This document shows, piece after piece, positions 26,040 through 33,971 of a stretch of DNA of 57,167 nt; position 1 is the stretch's first letter; the number at the start of each line of letters is the position of its first letter. The translations under genes and the position numbers were made by a program. This DNA is from Dolichospermum sp. LEGE 00240 (GTDB lineage Bacteria; Cyanobacteriota; Cyanobacteriia; Cyanobacteriales; Nostocaceae), in assembly GCF_015207875.1 (NCBI RefSeq), contig NZ_JADEVZ010000029.1, positions 1 through 57,167 of the forward strand, written 5' to 3'. The notes under the pieces are model-generated. The model searched no databases. It was not told the DNA's origin and worked only from the letters and a program-made list of their open reading frames with translations.

Positions 26040-27089
26040 TTAATTGTCAATGGTTAATGAGGAAGGATTGATACCTGCTTTATGAGCGACTAATACACCT
26101 ACTGCTTCTAAATATGAGTTTACCTGTAAGGTGGGAATTCTTAACATGGATGCAGAAACTTGCATCAAAGTTTCATTTTCTGCAACTGTAATTATTTGAC
26201 ATTGTTTCTGGATTAAACTCAATAAAGCACTATTTCCACAAGCGGTGACGGGAATAATTAAAGCATCAACTTGATCTGCCCATATATCAGTGGATAAAGA
26301 ATTGTGATGTTCTGTATTAATGATAAATTGCGGGGCGTTACTCAACCCAACTAAAACGCAAGGTAAGAATGTGTAGCCCAATTCTTCCGCTGCTGCACGG
26401 GGGGATAAATCTGCGTCTGGTGAGGTGCTGGCAAGGGCAGGAGCATGGGCGCAGGGAATTTTAAAGGTACGAACTAATAAATGACTAATGACGGCTTCTG
26501 CACCTGCTATAGGGTCTACTCCTTGCCCTTGGCAATAGTTTTGGACTGCGGTTTCGTCCATATCCTCGGGGAAACGGGCAACAACTGCGATCGCTTCGGC
26601 TTTTTCTTCTATAATTAATTTCTCAGCAGCCCGTAATAAACTATCAGGATTGCCAATTGTTCCCCAACTAGCACCTGATGCAGAAGTCCGTAATTCTACG
26701 TTTAGTGGGGCATCTGTAATAACATGATTTGTAATATTTAATCCTAAAGTTGCTCTGGCTGCGTCGGCTACCTGCAAGTGTCGCAGCATTAATTCCGGTT
26801 CGAGTCCCTGGTCTAAAAGTAAACCGACTCTGTTACTACGGACGGGACGTAAACCCCATTCTCCAGCCGCAAATTTATCTAAACCATAACCTTCGACATA
26901 GAAAGCGTTGGGAATATTCCAGTATAAACTTGCGCCGTTCATGACATTGGGGTGAGTAATCAAGCGATCGCATACCTGTGATATAACTCTAGCTACTGGT
27001 AACGCATCACCAGCATAACCGCCAATCGCCGCCCCAATGCCGGTAGGTATAATTAAAATTACTGTGTATGGTTTTTGGATGGGTATCAC
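26040..27089 (-). CDS. DUF3326 domain protein
   Basis: A 349-residue protein of the DUF3326 family, found in cyanobacteria and plants and of unknown function. Recognisable parts are the N-terminal VILIIPTGIGAAIGGYAGDA, the MNGASLYWNIPNAFYVEGY segment and the mid part AIAVVARFPEDMDE followed by QGQGVDPIAGAEA. No membrane segment or signal peptide is evident. In transcription order it comes after a ferredoxin and a 56-residue protein, and CPBP follows. The glycine-rich N-terminus might bind a nucleotide or cofactor, but that is a guess. Confidence 0.85.
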   Translation of the reverse strand: MIPIQKPYTVILIIPTGIGAAIGGYAGDALPVARVISQVCDRLITHPNVMNGASLYWNIPNAFYVEGYGLDKFAAGEWGLRPVRSNRVGLLLDQGLEPELMLRHLQVADAARATLGLNITNHVITDAPLNVELRTSASGASWGTIGNPDSLLRAAEKLIIEEKAEAIAVVARFPEDMDETAVQNYCQGQGVDPIAGAEAVISHLLVRTFKIPCAHAPALASTSPDADLSPRAAAEELGYTFLPCVLVGLSNAPQFIINTEHHNSLSTDIWADQVDALIIPVTACGNSALLSLIQKQCQIITVAENETLMQVSASMLRIPTLQVNSYLEAVGVLVAHKAGINPSSLTIDN

Positions 27090-27123
27090 AGGTTTTTTTC
27101 GCGCAAAGACGCAAAGAAGAAAT

Positions 27124-27294
27124 TTAAGCGGTAACTACGGCTTCTACTGTTACGGTTTGTGCTTGTTCATTAACAGCGGTAATAGCCCAACGCAGGGGTT
27201 CACCTTGTTTCTCCAATTCTGCTGTAATCGCTTTTTCTAATTCTGTGGGAGTTTCTTGCAATTCGATTTCAGCGGAAATAAAGTGAGTTGTCAT
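27124..27294 (-). CDS. Small conserved-looking protein, 56 residues
   Basis: An ATG at 27294 opens a 56-codon frame ending TAA at 27124-27126, with GGAT five bases before the start. The product reads MTTHFISAEIELQETPTE, then an amphipathic helix (LEKAITAELEKQ), then PLRWAITAVNEQAQ and a beta-rich end (VTVEAVVTA). Its beta-alpha-beta-beta pattern suggests a compact fold. It sits between the ferredoxin gene (66 bases upstream) and DUF3326 (34 bases downstream) on the same strand, so coexpression is likely. I do not recognise a named family. Confidence 0.7.
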   Translation of the reverse strand: MTTHFISAEIELQETPTELEKAITAELEKQGEPLRWAITAVNEQAQTVTVEAVVTA

Positions 27295-27360
27295 AATCCT
27301 AAATCCTTTCCCTTGATGATTTTGAGAATACAGAAACTTTTTGGTGATTGGTAATGATGA

Positions 27361-27678
27361 TCAACCTTTCCCAAATTGCGCTTTATAAACAATCTCTTCT
27401 TTTTCCGTTTCGATTTTTAAATCAGAAAGAGGTTTAGCAACACAAAGCAGCGCATAGCCTTGTTTTTGCAAATCTGGACTTACACCCATACCATCCTCTT
27501 GATTTACAGTTCCTTCTGTAATCAAAGCCGCACAAGTTGTACAAACACCAGCACCGCAAGAAGTCGGTAAGTCTAAACCATTAGCTGAGGCGGCATTGAG
27601 AATAATTTCATCTTCAGGAACTTGCAGGGTATGTTTTTTACCTTGGTGGTTAATTTCTACAGTGTAAATTTTGGACAT
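27361..27678 (-). CDS. Plant-type [2Fe-2S] ferredoxin
   Basis: A 105-residue ferredoxin with the plant-type cluster motif: SCGAGVCTTCAA supplies three cysteines (CX4CX2C) and the fourth lies in YALLCVAKPL about 30 residues on. The N-terminus (YTVEINHQGKKHTLQVPEDEIIL) is the beta-grasp fold. The C-terminus is slightly longer than that of photosynthetic PetF, so it is probably a specialised paralogue delivering electrons to a particular enzyme. It is the first gene of a likely operon with the 56-residue protein, DUF3326 and CPBP. Confidence 0.93.
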   Translation of the reverse strand: MSKIYTVEINHQGKKHTLQVPEDEIILNAASANGLDLPTSCGAGVCTTCAALITEGTVNQEDGMGVSPDLQKQGYALLCVAKPLSDLKIETEKEEIVYKAQFGKG

Positions 27679-27983
27679 ATATAGCAGCAGTGTTTGGCAA
27701 CAGACAAATATTCTATTCTACTTGTTGACATTATTAGGACATTCTACCATATTTATTGTTAAATTTGACTTAATCCTCAAGGCTTTTGGCTGTTATTGAA
27801 TTTGGTTCGTTCGTTTATATTCATGGGGATACCTCAAACTTTGGGCGTAAATTAGACTTTTCAACCAACCTCTTAGAATATAGATCAATTATTTACGGTA
27901 CAAAACCACATTTGATTGTAGACTACTAATACCAATTTTACGGGAATCTCCACAGAATCATCAAATACATTGATTCATGCATA

Positions 27984-28017
27984 TTCATCTGCGTTTATTT
28001 GCGTTCATCTGCGTTTA
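27984..28017. repeat. Short direct repeat in the photolyase-like gene leader
   Basis: The 377-base spacer 27679-28055 between divergent genes is AT-rich and gene-free. TTCATCTGCGTTTA occurs at 27984-27997 and again at 28004-28017. The block resembles ATTCATCTGCG-type dispersed repeats in cyanobacterial spacers. Confidence 0.5.
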
Positions 28018-28055
28018 ATTATTCTTAAAATCCTAAATTGACATATACAAATTTT

Positions 28056-28895
28056 ATGTTACGTGATTTCCAAAATCGAGCCGAATTAGTCGCATATCTC
28101 AAGGAACAGTTCCCCCAAGCCGCAGCACAAGATGATCACATTAGCGATATTCCCGGAGGAAGGAAAGCAGCACAACAAGCACTCCAAAAAATTGACCCCA
28201 TAGCTTACGCAAAAACCCGCAACTTCTTAACAGGTGACATTACCAAATTATCACCATACCTTCGTCATGGAGTCTTGAGTCTGCGGGAAGTTCGAGAATA
28301 TATACTGAACCGAATTGACAATCCAGAGGATGCTAATAAACTAATTAACGAATTAGGTTGGCGCGATTACTGGCAAAGATTATATGTCAAACTAGGAAAC
28401 GAGATTTGGCAAAATCAAGAAGAATCCAAAACCGGTTATCAATCAACAGACTACGCAGCCCAACTACCTGAAGATATCACAACCGGAACGACAGGACTAG
28501 TTTGCATTGACAGCTTTAGTCAGGAACTACGAGAAACAGGCTACCTGCACAACCATATAAGAATGTGGTTAGCCGCCTATATTATCCATTGGCGGCATAT
28601 TCAATGGCAAGCCGGCGCAAAATGGTTTCTCCAACATTTACTTGACGGTGATCCAGCAAGTAACAATATGTCCTGGCAATGGGTAGCAAGTACATTTAGT
28701 CATAAACCCTATTTTTTCAACCGTGAGAATCTAGAACGGTACAGCAAAGGCGTTTATTGTCGTCAATGTCCCCATTTCGGCAAATGCGACTTTGAAGGCA
28801 GTTATGAACAAATAGAACAACGACTTTTTCCTCAAGCTAAATTGAGCAAGCAGCCTAACAGTCAAAGTTGGCAAAAAGGCAGTTATCGGCAATAA
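28056..28895 (+). CDS. Photolyase/cryptochrome-like FAD-binding domain protein without antenna domain
   Basis: A 279-residue protein corresponding to the C-terminal FAD domain of photolyases. Typical motifs are LRHGVLSLREVR, LGWRDYWQRLY, NHIRMWLAAYIIHW and DGDPASNNMSWQWVASTFSHKPYFFN. The usual N-terminal alpha/beta antenna domain of about 200 residues is absent. A cysteine cluster YCRQCPHFGKC (about residues 234-244) plus Cys in GLVCIDSF might hold an iron-sulphur centre. I chose ATG 28056; a TTG at 28038 would add six residues. It could be a DNA repair enzyme or a light-sensing flavoprotein. Confidence 0.82.
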   Translation: MLRDFQNRAELVAYLKEQFPQAAAQDDHISDIPGGRKAAQQALQKIDPIAYAKTRNFLTGDITKLSPYLRHGVLSLREVREYILNRIDNPEDANKLINELGWRDYWQRLYVKLGNEIWQNQEESKTGYQSTDYAAQLPEDITTGTTGLVCIDSFSQELRETGYLHNHIRMWLAAYIIHWRHIQWQAGAKWFLQHLLDGDPASNNMSWQWVASTFSHKPYFFNRENLERYSKGVYCRQCPHFGKCDFEGSYEQIEQRLFPQAKLSKQPNSQSWQKGSYRQ

Positions 28896-28951
28896 GCACC
28901 CCAATTTGTTAATAAATGTAAAGAATAAGTCCTATCTCAAAAATCAAATGA

Positions 28952-29146
28952 TATATTCAAACCATAGGACACCAAGCAAATAAAAACCAACTAAAAGAAA
29001 GGGTAAATGATCAGTGTGTCCCCTATCATCAGCCCGACAATTACAGCATTATTGATGAAGAAGTGGCAATTAGCCAAACTCTAGATGAGATGGCGAAGCC
29101 AAATCCCAGAGCGGAAAGACGTAGATATGCTGTATTTGCGTTTTAG
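28952..29146 (+). pseudogene. Possible gene remnant, no start codon
   Basis: The 804-base spacer 28896-29699 has no complete gene. Within it a frame of 64 codons runs from after a TGA to a TAG at 29144-29146 with protein-like composition (LKERVNDQCVPYHQPDNYS, later LDEMAKPNPRAERRRYAVF). It has no ATG, GTG or TTG before a late internal one. It may be the 3' end of a lost gene. I do not recognise the family. Confidence 0.3.
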
Positions 29147-29214
29147 AAAGTCCACCCTTAGTAACTTAAATTCACTTACTTAGTTTAATCATTTGAAACC
29201 TGCAAATTCACTAG

Positions 29215-29242
29215 AACCCGGTCAACCTTGATCGGGTTTTTA
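29215..29242 (+). terminator. Rho-independent terminator
   Basis: AACCCGGTCAA (29215-29225) pairs with TTGATCGGGTT (29228-29238), with one G-U pair, followed by TTTT. It closes the region after the gene remnant and before the defence-like island. Confidence 0.7.
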
Positions 29243-29423
29243 GATGTTTATACCTTGTTTTAATGGGAAAATTGCTATGATATAATAGTCAATTATTAAT
29301 CATCAAATAGAATTTATTTATGTCTTTAACCCACATTCAGCAGGTGTTTTTTGAATTTTCGGAATTATCCATAACCCAATGATAACAAGGCTTTCAGACA
29401 ATGACACGCAATTCTATATTAGA

Positions 29424-29453
29424 GCGATGCCTTCGGCGCGGCGTAGCCATCGC
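29424..29453. repeat. Dispersed GCGATGCCTTCGGCGCGGCG palindrome
   Basis: A 30-base GC-rich block beginning GCGATGCC and ending GCCATCGC has inverted ends. It resembles the cyanobacterial GCGATGCC(TT)CGGC..GTAGCCATCGC repeat. A small reading frame across it (29401-29583) is not considered a gene. Confidence 0.55.
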
Positions 29454-29699
29454 CGATATACTTAAAGTTAGAATCAAGTTTATTGAGAATAATGTCAATA
29501 AATTAGTTGGTTTGAGATTAAATTCATTGAATACCTCCATGTATGGCAAAAAGCATAAAGTGGTTATTATGATTGGGTTTTAGCTGTTTTATGAAATTCT
29601 TTTTTTGACAAAATAACCTGCTGGGGAAAATATTCTGAGTATATTTACTCATGCTGAATGTGGGCTTTAAAGTTCGTATTGTTATGAGAGTTAATTATT

Positions 29700-31040
29700 A
29701 TGCGAATTAAGCAAATTTCCGTTAGCGGCTTATTTGGAATTTTTGATCATGTAATTCCGTTGAATATGGATGAGAGAATCACCGTCATTCATGGACCTAA
29801 CGGTTTTGGAAAAACAGCAATGTTGAGAATTTTAAATGCTTTTTTTAACTCCCGATACCCGGAATTGCGAACTATTCCGGTTAGTAAATTTTGCATTGAA
29901 TTTGATGATGGTAGTCATATTGAGATCATCAATAACACTAACAATTATGATAAAATTGAAAATAATTTTATTGTCAATTTTTATCAACCCAATTTAGATA
30001 TAGTTACTTTTGATCCAAATAGTAGCCCTCAGATAAAAGATTTCCCAATTGGTGTTATCAATAATTTTATACCAGGATTAGAACGAATAGCTACGAAAAA
30101 ATGGCTCTATAAGCCTACTAAAGAAAGTCTTTCTTTAGAAGAAGTTTTAGAGCGTTTTGGTGATTCATTGCCCTTAAAGTTGATATCTCCAGAACAACCT
30201 GACTGGCTAGAAAAATTAAAGAACAACATTCATATTCACCTCATAGAATCGCAACGTTTGTTAAAGTTTGCGCCTAATCTTCGTGTTAAATCAGAGGATA
30301 AAATATCTTCAAAAGTGTCAACTGTATCTCAATATTCTTCTGATCTTGCCACTTTAATGCAAGATAAGTTTAAAGAATATGGAACAATTTCCCAATCTCT
30401 TGATAGAACTTTTCCCATGAGAGTAGTAAAACAACAGTCATCACCAGATATAACAGATGAACAACTGCGTAATCAACTCAACGAACTTGAAGAAACTCGT
30501 TCTCGTCTTATAGAAGTAGGTCTTTTAGATCCAGATGAAAATTCAGAGTTTCAAATTCAACCACAAGACATAGATGAAAGTACCAAAAATGCTTTATCAG
30601 TATATGTTGAAGACGTAGAGAAAAAGCTCAATGTCTTTACTGAAATAGCTACCAAAATTAATTTATTGAAGAAGATTATTAATAATAAATTTTCCTATAA
30701 AGAGATAAATTTTAGTAAAGAAAAGGGATTCATTTTTACAACACTTTATAATTCCTCCTTATCTGATTCAAAAACTCTATCAGCAACTGATTTATCATCG
30801 GGTGAACAACATGAATTAGTGCTTTTATATGAACTACTATTCAAAGTTGAACCTAATTCCTTAGTCTTGATTGATGAGCCTGAATTATCTCTTCATGTAG
30901 GCTGGCAAGTGCAGTTTTTAAAAGACTTACAAGAAATTACAAAGCTGGCTGATTTAGATATTCTCATAGCTACTCATTCACCAGATATAATACAAGATCG
31001 CTGGGATTTAACAGTTGAATTGAAAGGTGCGGTAAAATGA
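29700..31040 (+). CDS. ariA: PARIS-like AriA, ABC-type ATPase
   Basis: A 446-residue AAA_15/AAA_21 ATPase of the SMC/OLD class. Walker A is HGPNGFGKTAML (about residues 31-42). A long variable middle holds predicted helices (about 255-330). The ABC signature is TDLSSGEQHELVLLYELLF, Walker B SLVLIDEPELSLH, and the His switch LIATHSPDIIQ. Its stop overlaps the start of a DUF4435 gene (ATGA). In PARIS systems AriA holds the TOPRIM effector AriB and releases it when a phage anti-restriction protein is sensed. Size, order and partner fit PARIS well; the assignment to PARIS and not a related ATPase-TOPRIM pair is an inference. Confidence 0.75.
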   Translation: MRIKQISVSGLFGIFDHVIPLNMDERITVIHGPNGFGKTAMLRILNAFFNSRYPELRTIPVSKFCIEFDDGSHIEIINNTNNYDKIENNFIVNFYQPNLDIVTFDPNSSPQIKDFPIGVINNFIPGLERIATKKWLYKPTKESLSLEEVLERFGDSLPLKLISPEQPDWLEKLKNNIHIHLIESQRLLKFAPNLRVKSEDKISSKVSTVSQYSSDLATLMQDKFKEYGTISQSLDRTFPMRVVKQQSSPDITDEQLRNQLNELEETRSRLIEVGLLDPDENSEFQIQPQDIDESTKNALSVYVEDVEKKLNVFTEIATKINLLKKIINNKFSYKEINFSKEKGFIFTTLYNSSLSDSKTLSATDLSSGEQHELVLLYELLFKVEPNSLVLIDEPELSLHVGWQVQFLKDLQEITKLADLDILIATHSPDIIQDRWDLTVELKGAVK

Positions 31041-31903
31041 GAGAATTTTTGACCGTTGACCGTGTTGCTAACCAAATAAGATTACGACGTAGTACTTATT
31101 CAGGAACTTTCTTATTAGTTGAAGGAAGTTCTGATAAAACTTTCTATGAGCGATTTGTTGATAAATTAAGTTGTGAATTAGTCATTACTGCGGGTAAACC
31201 TTCTAGTAAACAACGTGCTATTGCCATTTTAGAAATTTTAGAAAAATCAAATTTTCAGGGAATTTTAGCAATTGTTGATGCGGATTTTGATCGTCTGCAA
31301 AATACACCAGATACAAGTCCTAATCTACTCCGCACCGATACTCATGATCTGGAAACTATGTTAATCAAGTCATCTGCTTTAGAAAAAGTAATTAGTGAAT
31401 TTGGTTCTGAAGAAAAAATTACCCAGTTGAATCGAGATATTAGAGAAGTATTAATTTCAGTTGGTGTTGCAGTTGGTTATTTACGTTATATTTCTGAATC
31501 TGATGAATTAAATTTGACATTTGAAGGTATAACTTTTAGCAAATTTATTGATGAAAAAAATTGGCAATTTAATGACGTAAAACTCATTCAAGAAATCAAG
31601 AATAAATCTCAAGCTTTTTATTTGAAAGATGAAGATTTAGAAAAACGGTTATTTACCGAAAAAAGCAATAATCAAGATCCTTGGCAAGTCTGCTGTGGTC
31701 ATGATTTAGTAGAAATCCTATCACTTGGTTTACGAAAAGCTATTGGAACTAATAAAACGGTTGATGTTGAAGCAAATAGTCTTGAGCGTAATTTACGACT
31801 TGCTTATGAAGTAGCTTATTTTTACAAAACTCAGCTTTATTGGGAAATTCGCAAATGGGAAACCAACAATCAACCATTTCATGTTTTACAGATTCTTGAA
31901 TAA
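31037..31903 (+). CDS. ariB: PARIS-like AriB, DUF4435 TOPRIM effector
   Basis: A 288-residue DUF4435 protein. The TOPRIM-like acidic residues are visible: E29 in FLLVEGSSDKTFYERF and the D81-D83-D85 cluster in AIVDADFDRL, followed by the family motif TDTHDLETMLIKSSAL. In known PARIS systems AriB is an abortive-infection effector nuclease whose target is tRNA. The start overlaps the AriA stop by four bases, so the pair is translationally coupled. The stop codon TAA is directly followed by an insertion-sequence-end-like motif (31904-31921). All acidic residues look intact. Confidence 0.76.
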   Translation: MREFLTVDRVANQIRLRRSTYSGTFLLVEGSSDKTFYERFVDKLSCELVITAGKPSSKQRAIAILEILEKSNFQGILAIVDADFDRLQNTPDTSPNLLRTDTHDLETMLIKSSALEKVISEFGSEEKITQLNRDIREVLISVGVAVGYLRYISESDELNLTFEGITFSKFIDEKNWQFNDVKLIQEIKNKSQAFYLKDEDLEKRLFTEKSNNQDPWQVCCGHDLVEILSLGLRKAIGTNKTVDVEANSLERNLRLAYEVAYFYKTQLYWEIRKWETNNQPFHVLQILE

Positions 31904-31921
31904 GAGGACGTTTTAAAAGTC
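31904..31921. repeat. Insertion-sequence-end-like motif, copy 1
   Basis: GAGGACGTTTTAAAAGTC begins right after the ariB stop codon. A near-identical copy (GAGGATGTTTTAAAAGTC) lies at 49471-49488 after the WD40 gene, and the following 40 bases are also partly similar. Likely terminal sequence of a mobile element family. Confidence 0.5.
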
Positions 31922-32096
31922 ATTATTGATGTATCAAAAACTTTTAAATCCCCTAATGAACATAGTATTTCAAACATCCAACTTAATGTAAAATACACCA
32001 AGCAACCTGGCAAATAAAGTTATATGATATAAATGATTTACTAGAATAAAATATTTTCAACTATGTCTGTTATTTCATGGAGAAATTGATTGAACT

Positions 32097-32312
32097 ATGG
32101 TAACAATAAAATCTCAACGGAAAGTGCTGTTATCTCATGGGGAAGATGGGTATTTTGTTGTCGAAGTACCAAGTTTACCCGGTTGTATCAGTCAGGGGAA
32201 AACTCGTGAGGAAGCTTTAGCTAACATAGAAGAAGCAATATCTCTCTACATTGAAGTTTTGCAAGACAGAAATGAACCTGTTCCAGAAGATACGGTATTG
32301 ATGGGATATTAA
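32097..32312 (+). CDS. HicB-like antitoxin, copy 1
   Basis: A 71-residue HicB-type protein with the partial RNase H fold pattern VLLSHGEDGYFVVEVPSLPGCISQG, followed by KTREEALANIEEAISLYIEVL. The end PVPEDTVLMGY is typical of short HicB proteins. HicB normally neutralises the HicA mRNA interferase, but no hicA-like frame is found on either side, so it is an orphan. The coding DNA is nearly identical to copy 2 (34652-34867) and close to copy 3 (36612-36809). It stands just before the scar of gene X and the domain-fused ATPase. Confidence 0.85.
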   Translation: MVTIKSQRKVLLSHGEDGYFVVEVPSLPGCISQGKTREEALANIEEAISLYIEVLQDRNEPVPEDTVLMGY

Positions 32313-32347
32313 TCTGAAATACCCCTTTTTGATATAATTGATGCTAA

Positions 32348-32389
32348 CGCCCCATCAGTTTTATTGCTGTTATACCCTTCCCTGGATAG
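32348..32389 (+). pseudogene. 3'-terminal scar of gene X (unit 1)
   Basis: The 12 codons 32354-32389 read I-S-F-I-A-V-I-P-F-P-G-stop. They match the last 12 codons of the 34947-35723 gene (ITFIAVIPFPG-stop), and DNA similarity starts at 32348. Sequence before 32342 matches the DNA following HicB copy 2. So 785 bases present in unit 2 are replaced here by 6 bases (32342-32347). Confidence 0.8.
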
Positions 32390-32393
32390 TATT

Positions 32394-33971
32394 ATGACTA
32401 ACAACGTAAGTATTTATAATCAGTCCGAGGTAGATGAAAAGTATCTAGAAGCATCCCAACAGTTGCAGTTAGAGAAACAAACTTATGGCTCAAATTATAT
32501 TCATCTTTATGTTGATGATATAGAAGGTGATTGGCTGGAAAATTGGGATTGTGAAGATGATTTAACAGATTATATTGATGCTTTTTATCATCATTGTGAA
32601 CAGGGAAATTATCAATTTGCTTTTGATACTTTAAAAGCTGGTGATGATTTGTTGAATCAGCCGGAGAATCATGAAAAATGTTTAGAACTTTATAGTTATT
32701 TAGTTGAAAGGTTAGAATTACAAGATACAAAGCAATCAGAAATAAACCATCAAGAGATTTTGAACTTAGCTAAACAACGGATTTTAGAGTTACAAAAACA
32801 GAAACAAGGAGAAAATATGTCATCCCGTCAGATTTTTAATATGACCGAGGAAAAAATTACTCTGGCAAAGTTGATTAGCGAAAAACAACTATCAAGGATA
32901 GTTTTGAAGGGCTTTAAATCTATTGCAGAATGTGACATTGAACTTACTCAACTCAATATACTCATTGGCTGCAATGGCGCAGGAAAATCCAATTTTATCA
33001 ACTTTTTTCGTATGGTTCAAGAGATACTTGATGGACATTTGCAAGTTTTCGTTAGTCGTCAAGGTGGACCAGACACAGTGTTGCATTTCGGGCGAAAAAC
33101 AACTGAACAATTAGAGATTGAATTATATTTTGGCAATAATAGATATTTTGCCACCCTTGAACCTACTCAAGATAACCGTCTGATGTTTTCTAAAGAGTCA
33201 TTTGGCTCGAGTAGTGGTAAGTCAAAAATGCGAGTGCAAGCACTAATAGGTAGTGGTCATTTTGAAACTCAGGCTTTTACTGGTACTGGTACAAAAATGG
33301 ATAAATATATATTATCTGCCATGCAGCAATGGCGGGTTTATCATTTTCATGACACCAGCGATAGTGCCTATGTAAAACAAGCTGCTCCTATTAATGATAA
33401 TATTTATCTACGTCCAGATGCTCGCAATTTGGCGGCTTTTTTGTATTTATTGAAAAATAACTATTCCCAATCTTATCAACAAATTGTTAAAACAATCCGA
33501 CTTGTAGCACCTTTCTTTAGTGATTTCTTGCTGCGTCCTTCACCACATAATAATGATGTGATAGAGCTAGAATGGTTTGAGCAAGGTCAGGATATGCCTT
33601 TTAAAGCACATCTTGTTTCTGATGGAACACTGCGCTTTATATGTTTAGCAACGGTATTTTTACAACCTACTGCTTTACAACCAGAAACTATTTTAGTTGA
33701 TGAACCAGAATTAGGTCTTCACCCTTACGCAATTACTATTTTAGCATCTTTAATACGTGCTGCTTCTAGAGAAAAACAAATAATTGTTTCTACTCAATCT
33801 GTAGAATTATTAAATGAATTTACAGCAAAAGATGTGATAGTTGTAGATAGAAAAGACGGTAGATCATTACTGCGTAGATTGGATAAGGATGATTTACAGG
33901 AGTGGTTAGAAGATTATACTTTAGGAGAATTGTGGAAAAAGAACATTATTGGAGGTAGACCTTCAAGATGA
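32394..33971 (+). CDS. AAA ATPase with duplicated N-terminal domain (unit 1)
   Basis: A 525-residue protein. Residues 1-141 are an acidic domain (IHLYVDDIEGDWLENWD, YIDAFYHHCEQGNYQFA, AGDDLLNQPENHEKCLEL) about 90 percent identical to the N-terminus of the 35728 gene. From Met142 an AAA_21/OLD-type ATPase follows: ILIGCNGAGKSNF (about 190-202), LVSDGTLRFICLATVF as signature, ETILVDEPELGLHP as Walker B and IIVSTQSVELL. A strong ribosome site (AAGGAGAAAAT) lies right before the Met142 codon at 32817, so the ATPase may also be made alone. The stop overlaps the DUF4276 start. I chose ATG 32394; a TTG at 32364 is less likely. Confidence 0.85.
   Translation: MTNNVSIYNQSEVDEKYLEASQQLQLEKQTYGSNYIHLYVDDIEGDWLENWDCEDDLTDYIDAFYHHCEQGNYQFAFDTLKAGDDLLNQPENHEKCLELYSYLVERLELQDTKQSEINHQEILNLAKQRILELQKQKQGENMSSRQIFNMTEEKITLAKLISEKQLSRIVLKGFKSIAECDIELTQLNILIGCNGAGKSNFINFFRMVQEILDGHLQVFVSRQGGPDTVLHFGRKTTEQLEIELYFGNNRYFATLEPTQDNRLMFSKESFGSSSGKSKMRVQALIGSGHFETQAFTGTGTKMDKYILSAMQQWRVYHFHDTSDSAYVKQAAPINDNIYLRPDARNLAAFLYLLKNNYSQSYQQIVKTIRLVAPFFSDFLLRPSPHNNDVIELEWFEQGQDMPFKAHLVSDGTLRFICLATVFLQPTALQPETILVDEPELGLHPYAITILASLIRAASREKQIIVSTQSVELLNEFTAKDVIVVDRKDGRSLLRRLDKDDLQEWLEDYTLGELWKKNIIGGRPSR

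Noticed and set aside
29401-29583. Open frame of 60 codons starting ATGACACGC
   Set aside because: It runs across a dispersed GCGATGCC palindrome, has no plausible ribosome site or family pattern, and is best seen as chance.
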